Origin: Aristolochia californica | Lineage: Eukaryota; Streptophyta; Magnoliopsida; Piperales; Aristolochiaceae | Length of the DNA stretch: 64,000 bases | Direction of reading: 5' to 3' | NCBI GenBank assembly: GCA_029961685.1 | Contig: JARWKL010000009.1 | Span: 16,363,237 to 16,427,236, forward strand | Shown: positions 23,101-35,140 of the stretch, one piece after another | Layout of the letters: every line of letters begins with the position of its first letter | How positions within the stretch are numbered: position 1 is the first letter of the stretch | Position numbers and translations under genes: made by a program | Notes under the pieces: model-generated | The model's database searches: none | Seen by the model: only the letters and a program-made list of their open reading frames with translations | Told to the model about the DNA's origin: nothing

Positions 23101-26100
23101 AACCCATGGATCCAAACCTTTCAAAAAGAATAAAAAACTTCTCATTAAATTCTCAAGTGAACGTGCGGTGGGATATTTAACCGAGTCAAACAAGCCATTA
23201 TTTTGCCCATTAACAAAAAGCTGACCTAGCGATCATTGATCATTGTAAACTGATTTATCATGCGTAACGGGCCACATTTTTTTAAGGAATGACTTTTGGG
23301 TTGGGATTCAACACTCAGTTTAAAATTCCCTCGCCTCCCCTTTTCCCGACGATTGCAAAACCTGATATATAAAGACTAAAACGAGTTTTAAATCCCTAAA
23401 AATTACACAAACTTTTTGGAAATATCTCTCTCCATATTTGTGCATTGTGCATTTCCATTTTAGATGTGAACATTTTTCTTAAATCAAAACTTTAGTTTTC
23501 ACTTTTTCCTTCATCTCGTAGACAAAAAACAGAATAGATGACAACGAAATGAAAATTTTAGACTCTGTGTATGGAGAAAATTTAAAGCAATAACAAACGT
23601 AAGTAATGAAAATTTATTCACACACCACAAATGAAGAAAAAATTTTCCTCATCCAAGTTTGGGAAATTCCACTAGTTCAGCAACCCCAATAGGTTGGAAT
23701 TTGATAAGAAAGGGATTTTTCTGCACATGCTTTAAAAAATGGATATGCATGCTCGAAACATGTTAAAGTTGCAAATGACCCATGGATCCAAACCTTTCAA
23801 AAAGAATAAAAAACTTCTCATTAAATTCTCAAGTGAACGTGCGGTGGGATATTTAACCGAGTCAAACAAGCCAGTATTTTGCCCGTTAACGAAAAGCTGA
23901 CCTAGCGATCATTGATCATTGTAAACTGATTTATCATGCGTGACGGGCCACATTTTTTTAAGGAATGACTTTTGGGTTGGGATTCAACACTCAGTTTAAA
24001 ATTCCCTCACCTCCCCTTTTCCCGACGATTGCAAAACCTGATATATAAAGACTAAAACGAGTTTTAAATCCCTAAAAATTACACAAACTTTTTGGAAATA
24101 TCTCTCTCCATATTTGTGCATTGTGCATTTCCATTTTAGACATGTACATTTTTCTTAAATCAAAACTTGAGTTTTCACTTTTTCCTTCATCTCGTAGACA
24201 AAAAACAGAATAGATGACAACGAAATGAAAATTTTAGTCTCTGTGTATGGAGAAAATTTAAAGCAATAACAAACGTAAGTAAAGAAAATTTATTCACACA
24301 CCACAAATGAAGAAAAAAGTTTTCTCATCCAAGTTTGGGAAATTCCACTAGTTCAGCAACCCCAATAGGTTGGAATTTGATAAGAAAGAGATTTTTCTAC
24401 ACATGCTTTAAAAAATGGATATGCATGGCTCGAAACATGTTAAAGTTGCAAATGACCCATGGATCCAAACCTTTCAAAAAGAATAAAAAACTTCTCATTA
24501 AATTCTCAAGTGAACGTGCCGTGGGATATTTAACCGAGTCAAACAAGCCATTATTTTGCCCATTAACAAAAAGCTGACCTAGCGATCATTGATCATTGTA
24601 AACTGATTTATCATGCGTAACGGGCCACATTTTTTTAAGGAATGACTTTTGGGTTGGGATTCAACACTCAGTTTAAAATTCCCTCGCCTCCCCTTTTCCC
24701 GACGATTGCAAAACCTGATATATAAAGACTAAAACGAGTTTTAAATCCCTAAAAATTACACAAACTTTTTGGAAATATCTCTCTCCATATTTGTGCATTG
24801 TGCATTTCCATTTTAGATGTGTACATTTTTCTTAAATCAAAACTTGAGTTTTCACTTTTTCCTTCATCTCGTAGACAAAAAACAGAATAGATGACAACGA
24901 AATGAAAATTTTAGACTCTGTGTATGGAGAAAATTTAAAGCAATAACAAACGTAAGTAAAGAAAATTTATTCACACACCACAAATGAAGAAAAAAGTTTT
25001 CTCATCCAAGTTTGGGAAATTCCACTAGTTCAGCAACCCCAATAGGTTGGAATTTGATAAGAAAGAGATTTTTCTACACATGCTTTAAAAAATGGATATG
25101 CATGGCTCGAAACATGTTAAAGTTGCAAATGACCCATGGATCCAAACCTTTCAGAAAGAATAAAAAACTTCTCATTAAATTCTCAAGTGAACGTGCCGTG
25201 GGATATTTAACCGAGTCAAACAAGCCATTATTTTGCCCATTAACAAAAAGCTGACCTAGCGATCATTGATCATTGTAAACTGATTTATCATGCGTAACGG
25301 GCCACATTTTTTTAAGGAATGACTTTTGGGTTGGAATTCAACACTCAGTTTAAAATTCTCTCGCCTCCCCTTTTCCCGACGATTGCAAAACCTGATATAT
25401 AAAGACTAAAACGAGTTTTAAATCCCTAAAAATTACACAAACTTTTTGGAAATATTTCTCTCCATATTTGTGCATTGTGCATTTCCATTTTAGATGTGTA
25501 CATTTTTCTTAAATCAAAACTTGAGTTTTCACTTTTTCCTTCATCTCGTAGACAAAAAACAGAATAGATGACAACGAAATGAAAATTTTAGACTCTGTGT
25601 ATGGAGAAAACTTAAAGCAATAACAAACGTATGTAAAGAAAATTTATTCACACACCACAAATGAAGAAAAAAGTTTTCTCATCCAAGTTTGGGAAATTCC
25701 ACTAGTTCAGCAACCCCAATAGGTTGGAATTTGATAAGAAAGAGATTTTTATACACATGCTTTAAAAAATGGATATGCATGGCTCGAAACATGTTAAAGT
25801 TGCAAATGACCCACGGATCCAAACCTTTCAAAAAGAATAAAAAACTTCTCATTAAATTCTCAAGTGAACGTGCTGTGGGATATTTAACCGAGTCAAACAA
25901 GCCATTATTTTGCCCATTAACAAAAAGCTGACCTAGCGATCATTGATCATTGTAAACTGATTTATCATGCGTAACGGGCCACATTTTTTTAAGGAATGAC
26001 TTTTGGGTTGGGATTCAACACTTAGTTTAAAATTCCCTCGCCTCCCCTTTTCCCGACGATTGCAAAACCTGATACATAAAGACTAAAACGAGTTTTAAAT

Positions 26101-26341
26101 CCCTATAAAATTACACAAACTTTTTGGAAATATCTCTCTCCATATTTGTGCATTGTGCATTTCCATTTTAGATGTGTACATTTTTCTTAAATCAAAACTT
26201 GAGTTTTCACTTTTTCCTTCATCTCGTAGACAAAAAACAGAATAGATGACAACGAAATGAAAATTTTAGACTCTGTGTATGGAGAAAATTTAAAGCAATA
26301 ACAAACGTAAGTAAAGAAAATTTATTCACACACCACAAATG
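14188..26341 (+). repeat. 21-monomer block, second copy, truncated after 18 (M22-M39)
   Basis: Monomers start at 14188, 14856, 15532, 16210, 16879, 17547, 18225, 18893, 19571, 20249, 20926, 21604, 22280, 22957, 23634, 24310, 24987 and 25664. Every monomer length and private variant of the first copy recurs at +14,187 bp, including indels. By eye only three substitutions separate the copies: 350 A vs 14537 T, 6651 C vs 20838 T, and 8138 A vs 22325 G. The last monomer, 25664-26341, is a junction monomer. It follows the M17 counterpart, whose tail marker GTATGTAAAG is at 25632, but from 26023 on it carries the M9-type CACTTAGT instead of the M18-type CACTCAGT. Confidence 0.93.
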
Positions 26342-29300
26342 AAGAAAAAAGTTTTCTCATCCAAGTTTGGGAAATTCCACTAGTTCAGCAACCCCAATAG
26401 GTTGGAATTTGATAAGAAAGAGATTTTTCTACACATGCTTTAAAAAATGGATATGCATGGCACGAAACATGTTAAAGTTGCAAATGACCCATGGATCCAA
26501 ACCTTTCAAAAAGAATAAAAAACTTCTCATTAAATTCTCAAGTGAACGTGCAGTGGGATATTTAACCGAGTCAAACAAGCCATTATTTTGCCCATTAACA
26601 AAAAGCTGACCTAGCGACCATTGATCATTGTAAACTGATTTATCATGCATAACGGGCCACATTTTTTTAAGGAATGACTTTTGGGTTGGGATTCAACACT
26701 CAGTTTAAAATTCCCTCGCCTCCCCTTTTCCCGACGATTGCAAAACCTGATACATAAAGACTAAAACGAGTTTTAAATCCCTATAAAATTACACATACTT
26801 TTTGGAAATATCTCTCTCCATATTTGTGCATTGTGCATTTCCATTTTAGATGTGTACATTTTTCTTAAATCAAAACTTGAGTTTTCACTTTTTCCTTCAT
26901 CTCGTAGACAAAAAACAGAATAGATGACAACGAAATGAAAATTTTAGACTCTGTGTATGGAGAAAACTTAAAGAATAACAAACGTAAGTAAAGAAAATTT
27001 ATTCACACACCACAAATGAAGAAAAAAGTTTTCTCATCCAAGTTTGGGAAATTCCACTAGTTCAGCAACCCCAATAGGTTGGAATTTGATAAGAAAGAGA
27101 TTTTTCTACACATGCTTTAAAAAATGGATATGCAAGGCACGAAACATGTTAAAGTTGCAAATGACCCATGGATCCAAACCTTTCAAAAAGAATAAAAAAC
27201 TTCTCATTAAATTCTCAAGTGAACGTGCAGTGGGATATTTAACCGAGTCAAACAAGCCATTATTTTGCCCATTAACAAAAAGCTGACCTAGCGATCATTG
27301 ATCATTGTAAACTGATTTATCATGCGTAACGGGCCACATTTCTTTAAGGAATGACTTTTGGGTTGGGATTCAACACTCAGTTTAAAATTCCCTCGCCTCC
27401 CCTTTTCCCGACGATTGCAAAACCTGATACATAAAGACTAAAACGAGTTTTAAATCCCTATAAAATTACACAAACTTTTTGGAAATATCTCTCTCCATAT
27501 TTGTGCATTGTGCATTTCCATTTTAGATGTGTACATTTTTCTTAAATCAAAACTTGAGTTTTCACTTTTTCCTTCATCTCGTAGACAAAAAACAGAATAG
27601 ATGACAACGAAATGAAAATTTTAGACTCTGTGTATGGAGAAAATTTAAAGCAATAACAAACGTAAGTAAAGAAAATTTATTCACACACCACAAATGAAGA
27701 AAAAAGTTTTCTCATCCAAGTTTGGGAAATTCCACTAGTTCAGCAACCCCAATAGGTTGGAATTTGATAAGAAAGAGATTTTTCTACACATGCTTTAAAA
27801 AATGGATATGCATGGCTCGAAACATGTTAAAGTTGCAAATGACCCATGGATCCAAACCTTTCAAAAAGAATAAAAAACTTCTCATTAAATTCTCAAGTGA
27901 ACGTGCGGTGGGATATTTAACCGAGTCAAACAAGCCATTATTTTGCCCATTAACAAAAAGCTGACCTAGCGATCATTGATCATTGTAAACTGATTTATCA
28001 TGCGTAACGGGCCACATTTTTTTAAGGAATGACTTTTGGGTTGGGATTCAACACTCAGTTTAAAATTCCCTCGCCTCCCCTTTTCCCAACGATTGCAAAA
28101 CCTGATATATAAGACTAAAACGAGTTTTAAATCCCTAAAAATTGCACAAACTTTTTGGAAATATCTCTCTCCATATTTGTGCATTGTGCATTTCCATTTT
28201 AGATGTGTACATTTTTCTTAAATCAAAACTTGAGTTTTCACTTTTTCCTTCATCTCGTAGACAAAAAACAGAATAGATGACAACGAAATGAAAATTTTAG
28301 ACTCTGTGTATGGAGAAAATTTAAAGCAATAACAAACGTAAGTAAAGAAAATTTATTCACACACCACAAATGAAGAAAAAAGTTTTCTCATCCAAGTTTG
28401 GGAAATTCCACTAGTTCAGCAACCCCAATAGGTTGGAATTTGATAAGAAAGAGATTTTTCTACACATGCTTTAAAAAATGGATATGCATGGCTCGAAACA
28501 TGTTAAAGTTGCAAATGACCCATGGATCCAAACCTATCAAAAAGAATAAAAAACTTCTCATTAAATTCTCAAGTGAACGTGCGGTGGGATATTTAACCGA
28601 GTCAAACAAGCCATTATTTTGCCCATTAACAAAAAGCTGACCTAGCGATCATTGATCATTGTAAACTGATTTATCATGCGTAATGGGCCACATTTTTTTA
28701 AGGAATGACTTTTGGGTTGGGATTCAACACTCAGTTTAAAATTCCCTCGCCTCCCCTTTTCCCGACGATTGCAAAACCTGATATATAAAGACTAAAACGA
28801 GTTTTAAATCCCTAAAAATTACACAAACTTTTTGGAAATATCTCTCTCCATATTTGTGCATTGTGCATTTCCATTTTAGATGTGTACATTTTTCTTAAAT
28901 CAAAACTTGAGTTTTCACTTTTTCCTTCATCTCGTAGACAAAAAACAGAATAGATGACAACGAAATGAAAATTTTAGACTCTGTGTATGGAGAAAATTTA
29001 AAGCAATAACAAACGTAAGTAAAGAAAATTTATTCACACACCACAAATGAAGAAAAGAGTTTTCTCATCCAAGTTTGGGAAATTCCACTAGTTCAGCAAC
29101 CCCAATAGGTTGGAATTTGATAAGAAAGAGATTTTTCTACACATGCTTTAAAAAATGGATATGCATGGCTCGAAACATGTTAAAGTTGCAAATAACCCAT
29201 GGATCCAAACCTTTCAAAAAGAATAAAAAACTTCTCATTAAATTCTCAAGTGAACGTGCGGTGGGATATTTAACCGAGTCAAACAAGCCATTATTTTGCC

Positions 29301-31756
29301 CATTAACAAAAAGCTGACCTAGCGATCATTGATCATTGTAAACTGATTTATCATGCGTAACGGGCCACATTTTTTTAAGGAATGACTTTTGGGTTGGGAT
29401 TCAACACTCAGTTTAAAATTCCCTCGCCTCCCCTTTTCCCGACGATTGCAAAACCTGATATATAAAGACTAAAACGAGTTTTAAATCCCTAAAAATTACA
29501 CAAACTTTTTGGAAATATCTCTCTCCATATTTGTGCATTGTGCATTTCCATTTTAGATGTGAACATTTTTCTTAAATCAAAACTTTAGTTTTCACTTTTT
29601 CCTTCATCTCGTAGACAAAAAACAGAATAGATGACAACGAAATGAAAATTTTAGACTCTGTGTATGGAGAAAATTTAAAGCAATAACAAACGTAAGTAAT
29701 GAAAATTTATTCACACACCACAAATGAAGAAAAAATTTTCCTCATCCAAGTTTGGGAAATTCCACTAGTTCAGCAACCCCAATAGGTTGGAATTTGATAA
29801 GAAAGGGATTTTTCTGCACATGCTTTAAAAAATGGATATGCATGCTCGAAACATGTTAAAGTTGCAAATGACCCATGGATCCAAACCTTTCAAAAAGAAT
29901 AAAAAACTTCTCATTAAATTCTCAAGTGAACGTGCGGTGGGATATTTAACCGAGTCAAACAAGCCAGTATTTTGCCCGTTAACGAAAAGCTGACCTAGCG
30001 ATCATTGATCATTGTAAACTGATTTATCATGCGTGACGGGCCACATTTTTTTAAGGAATGACTTTTGGGTTGGGATTCAACACTCAGTTTAAAATTCCCT
30101 CACCTCCCCTTTTCCCGACGATTGCAAAACCTGATATATAAAGACTAAAACGAGTTTTAAATCCCTAAAAATTACACAAACTTTTTGGAAATATCTCTCT
30201 CCATATTTGTGCATTGTGCATTTCCATTTTAGACATGTACATTTTTCTTAAATCAAAACTTGAGTTTTCACTTTTTCCTTCATCTCGTAGACAAAAAACA
30301 GAATAGATGACAACGAAATGAAAATTTTAGTCTCTGTGTATGGAGAAAATTTAAAGCAATAACAAACGTAAGTAAAGAAAATTTATTCACACACCACAAA
30401 TGAAGAAAAAAGTTTTCTCATCCAAGTTTGGGAAATTCCACTAGTTCAGCAACCCCAATAGGTTGGAATTTGATAAGAAAGAGATTTTTCTACACATGCT
30501 TTAAAAAATGGATATGCATGGCTCGAAACATGTTAAAGTTGCAAATGACCCATGGATCCAAACCTTTCAAAAAGAATAAAAAACTTCTCATTAAATTCTC
30601 AAGTGAACGTGCCGTGGGATATTTAACCGAGTCAAACAAGCCATTATTTTGCCCATTAACAAAAAGCTGACCTAGCGATCATTGATCATTGTAAACTGAT
30701 TTATCATGCGTAACGGGCCACATTTTTTTAAGGAATGACTTTTGGGTTGGGATTCAACACTCAGTTTAAAATTCCCTCGCCTCCCCTTTTCCCGACGATT
30801 GCAAAACCTGATATATAAAGACTAAAACGAGTTTTAAATCCCTAAAAATTACACAAACTTTTTGGAAATATCTCTCTCCATATTTGTGCATTGTGCATTT
30901 CCATTTTAGATGTGTACATTTTTCTTAAATCAAAACTTGAGTTTTCACTTTTTCCTTCATCTCGTAGACAAAAAACAGAATAGATGACAACGAAATGAAA
31001 ATTTTAGACTCTGTGTATGGAGAAAATTTAAAGCAATAACAAACGTAAGTAAAGAAAATTTATTCACACACCACAAATGAAGAAAAAAGTTTTCTCATCC
31101 AAGTTTGGGAAATTCCACTAGTTCAGCAACCCCAATAGGTTGGAATTTGATAAGAAAGAGATTTTTCTACACATGCTTTAAAAAATGGATATGCATGGCT
31201 CGAAACATGTTAAAGTTGCAAATGACCCATGGATCCAAACCTTTCAGAAAGAATAAAAAACTTCTCATTAAATTCTCAAGTGAACGTGCCGTGGGATATT
31301 TAACCGAGTCAAACAAGCCATTATTTTGCCCATTAACAAAAAGCTGACCTAGCGATCATTGATCATTGTAAACTGATTTATCATGCGTAACGGGCCACAT
31401 TTTTTTAAGGAATGACTTTTGGGTTGGAATTCAACACTCAGTTTAAAATTCTCTCGCCTCCCCTTTTCCCGACGATTGCAAAACCTGATATATAAAGACT
31501 AAAACGAGTTTTAAATCCCTAAAAATTACACAAACTTTTTGGAAATATTTCTCTCCATATTTGTGCATTGTGCATTTCCATTTTAGATGTGTACATTTTT
31601 CTTAAATCAAAACTTGAGTTTTCACTTTTTCCTTCATCTCGTAGACAAAAAACAGAATAGATGACAACGAAATGAAAATTTTAGACTCTGTGTATGGAGA
31701 AAACTTAAAGCAATAACAAACGTATGTAAAGAAAATTTATTCACACACCACAAATG
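26342..31756 (+). repeat. Third copy of the M10-M17 segment (6,093-bp period)
   Basis: Monomers start at 26342, 27019, 27697, 28373, 29050, 29727, 30403 and 31080 and match those at 20249-25663 with an offset of 6,093 bp (nine monomers, counting the junction monomer at 25664). Diagnostic private variants repeat: GACCATTGATC and GCATAACGG in the first, ATGCAAGGCACG in the second, TATATAAGAC in the third, CCTATCAAAA in the fourth, CCAGTATTTT in the sixth and TTTCAGAAAG in the eighth. At 26796 this copy has its own substitution (ACACATAC). At the two positions where the second 21-mer copy is private (20838, 22325) it carries the first-copy base. Confidence 0.9.
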
Positions 31757-33110
31757 AAGAAAAAAGTTTTCTCATCCAAGTTTGGGAAATTCCACTAGTT
31801 CAGCAACCCCAATAGGTTGGAATTTGATAAGAAAGAGATTTTTCTACACATGCTTTAAAAAATGGATATGCATGGCTCGAAACATGTTAAAGTTGCAAAT
31901 GACCCATGGATCCAAACCTTTCAAAAAGAATAAAAAACTTCTCATTAAATTCTCAAGTGAACGTGCCGTGGGATATTTAACCGAGTCAAACAAGCCATTA
32001 TTTTGCCCATTAACAAAAAGCTGACCTAGCGATCATTGATCATTGTAAACTGATTTATCATGCGTAACGGGCCACATTTTTTTAAGGAATGACTTTTGGG
32101 TTGGGATTCAACACTCAGTTTAAAATTCCCTCGCCTCCCCTTTTCCCGACGATTGCAAAACCTGATATATAAAGACTAAAACGAGTTTTAAATCCCTAAA
32201 AATTACACAAACTTTTTGGAAATATCTCTCTCCATATTTGTGCATTGTGCATTTCCATTTTAGATGTGTACATTTTTCTTAAATCAAAACTTGAGTTTTC
32301 ACTTTTTCCTTCATCTCGTAGACAAAAAACAGAATAGATGACAACGAAATGAAAATTTTAGACTCTGTGTATGGAGAAAATTTAAAGCAATAACAAACGT
32401 AAGTAAAGAAAATTTATTCACACACCACAAATGAAGAAAAAAGTTTTCTCATCCAAGTTTGGGAAATTCCACTAGTTCAGCAACCCCAATAGGTTGGAAT
32501 TTGATAAGAAAGAGATTTTTCTACACATGCTTTAAAAAATGGATATGCATGGCTCGAAACATGTTAAAGTTGCAAATGACCCATGGATCCAAACCTTTCA
32601 GAAAGAATAAAAAACTTCTCATTAAATTCTCAAGTGAACGTGCCGTGGGATATTTAACCGAGTCAAACAAGCCATTATTTTGCCCATTAACAAAAAGCTG
32701 ACCTAGCGATCATTGATCATTGTAAACTGATTTATCATGCGTAACGGGCCACATTTTTTTAAGGAATGACTTTTGGGTTGGAATTCAACACTCAGTTTAA
32801 AATTCTCTCGCCTCCCCTTTTCCCGACGATTGCAAAACCTGATATATAAAGACTAAAACGAGTTTTAAATCCCTAAAAATTACACAAACTTTTTGGAAAT
32901 ATTTCTCTCCATATTTGTGCATTGTGCATTTCCATTTTAGATGTGTACATTTTTCTTAAATCAAAACTTGAGTTTTCACTTTTTCCTTCATCTCGTAGAC
33001 AAAAAACAGAATAGATGACAACGAAATGAAAATTTTAGACTCTGTGTATGGAGAAAACTTAAAGCAATAACAAACGTATGTAAAGAAAATTTATTCACAC
33101 ACCACAAATG
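31757..33110 (+). repeat. Dimer re-duplication, 1,354 bp (M48-M49)
   Basis: Monomers at 31757 and 32434 repeat those at 30403 and 31080 with an offset of 1,354 bp and no difference that I could find. The second of each pair shares five uncommon variants: TTTCAGAAAG, GGTTGGAATTCAAC, AAATTCTCTCG, AATATTTCTCTCC and CGTATGTAAAG. The same variant monomer occurs at 10800 and 24987, so four copies of it are present in the window. Confidence 0.9.
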
Positions 33111-35140
33111 AAGAAAAAAGTTTTCTCATCCAAGTTTGGGAAATTCCACTAGTTCAGCAACCCCAATAGGTTGGAATTTGATAAGAAAGAGATTTTTCTA
33201 CACATGCTTTAAAAAATGGATATGCATGGCTCGAAACATGTTAAAGTTGCAAATGACCCATGGATCCAAACCTTTCAAAAAGAATAAAAAACTTCTCATT
33301 AAATTCTCAAGTGAACGTGCGGTGGGATATTTAACCGAGTCAAACAAGCCATTATTTTGCCCATTAACAAAAAGCTGACCTAGCGATCATTGATCATTGT
33401 AAACTGATTTATCATGCGTAACGGGCCACATTTTTTTAAGGAATGACTTTTGGGTTGGGATTCAACACTCAGTTTAAAATTCCCTCGCCTCCCCTTTTCC
33501 CGACGATTGCAAAACCTGATATATAAAGACTAAAACGAGTTTTAAATCCCTAAAAATTACACAAACTTTTTGGAAATATCTCTCTCCATATTTGTGCATT
33601 GTGCATTTCCATTTTAGATGTGTACATTTTTCTTAAATCAAAACTTGAGTTTTCACTTTTTCCTTCATCTCGTAGACAAAAAACAGAATAGATGACAACG
33701 AAATGAAAATTTTAGACTCTGTGTATGGAGAAAATTTAAAGCAATAACAAACGTAAGTAAAGAAAATTTATTCACACACCACAAATGAAGAAAAGAGTTT
33801 TCTCATCCAAGTTTGGGAAATTCCACTAGTTCAGCAACCCCAATAGGTTGGAATTTGATAAGAAAGAGATTTTTCTACACATGCTTTAAAAAATGGATAT
33901 GCATGGCTCGAAACATGTTAAAGTTGCAAATAACCCATGGATCCAAACCTTTCAAAAAGAATAAAAAACTTCTCATTAAATTCTCAAGTGAACGTGCGGT
34001 GGGATATTTAACCGAGTCAAACAAGCCATTATTTTGCCCATTAACAAAAAGCTGACCTAGCGATCATTGATCATTGTAAACTGATTTATCATGCGTAACG
34101 GGCCACATTTTTTTAAGGAATGACTTTTGGGTTGGGATTCAACACTCAGTTTAAAATTCCCTCGCCTCCCCTTTTCCCGACGATTGCAAAACCTGATATA
34201 TAAAGACTAAAACGAGTTTTAAATCCCTAAAAATTACACAAACTTTTTGGAAATATCTCACTCCATATTTGTGCATTGTGCATTTCCATTTTAGATGTGT
34301 ACATTTTTCTTAAATCAAAACTTGAGTTTTCACTTTTTCCTTCATCTCGTAGACAAAAAACAGAATAGATGACAACGAAATGAAAATTTTAGACTCTGTG
34401 TATGGAGAAAATTTAAAGCAATAACAAACGTAAGTAATGAAAATTTATTCACACACCACAAATGAAGAAAAAATTTTCCTCATCCAAGTTTGGGAAATTC
34501 CACTAGTTCAGCAACCCCAATAGGTTGGAATTTGATAAGAAAGGGATTTTTCTGCACATGCTTTAAAAAATGGATATGCATGCTCGAAACATGTTAAAGT
34601 TGCAAATGACCCATGGATCCAAACCTTTCAAAAAGAATAAAAAACTTCTCATTAAATTCTCAAGTGAACGTGCGGTGGGATATTTAACCGAGTCAAACAA
34701 GCCATTATTTTGCCCATTAACGAAAAGCTGACCTAGCGATCATTGATCATTGTAAACTGATTTATCATGCGTGACGGGCCACATTTTTTTAAGGAATGAC
34801 TTTTGGGTTGGGATTCAACACTCAGTTTAAAATTCCCTCGCCTCCCCTTTTCCCGACGATTGCAAAACCTGATATATAAAGACTAAAACGAGTTTTAAAT
34901 CCCTAAAAATTACACAAACTTTTTGGAAATATCTCTCTCCATATTTGTGCAATGTGCATTTCCATTTTAGATGTGTACATTTTTCTTAAATCAAAACTTG
35001 AGTTTTCACTTTTTCCTTCATCTCGTAGACAAAAAACAGAATAGATGACAACGAAATGAAAATTTTAGACTCTGTGTATGGAGAAAATTTAAAGCAATAA
35101 CAAACGTAAGTAAAGAAAATTTATTCACACACCACAAATG
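33111..35140 (+). repeat. Transitional monomers M50-M52
   Basis: Three monomers start at 33111, 33788 and 34465. Their order (standard, then GAAAAGAG with AATAACCC, then the 676-bp GCATGCTCG class) parallels M13-M15, but most M13 and M15 private variants are missing: they have CCTTTCAAAA, TAACGGGCC and CCATTATTTT. They therefore represent a less derived version of the M13-M15 trimer, and they separate the large segmental duplications on the left from the four-monomer repeats on the right. Confidence 0.8.
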
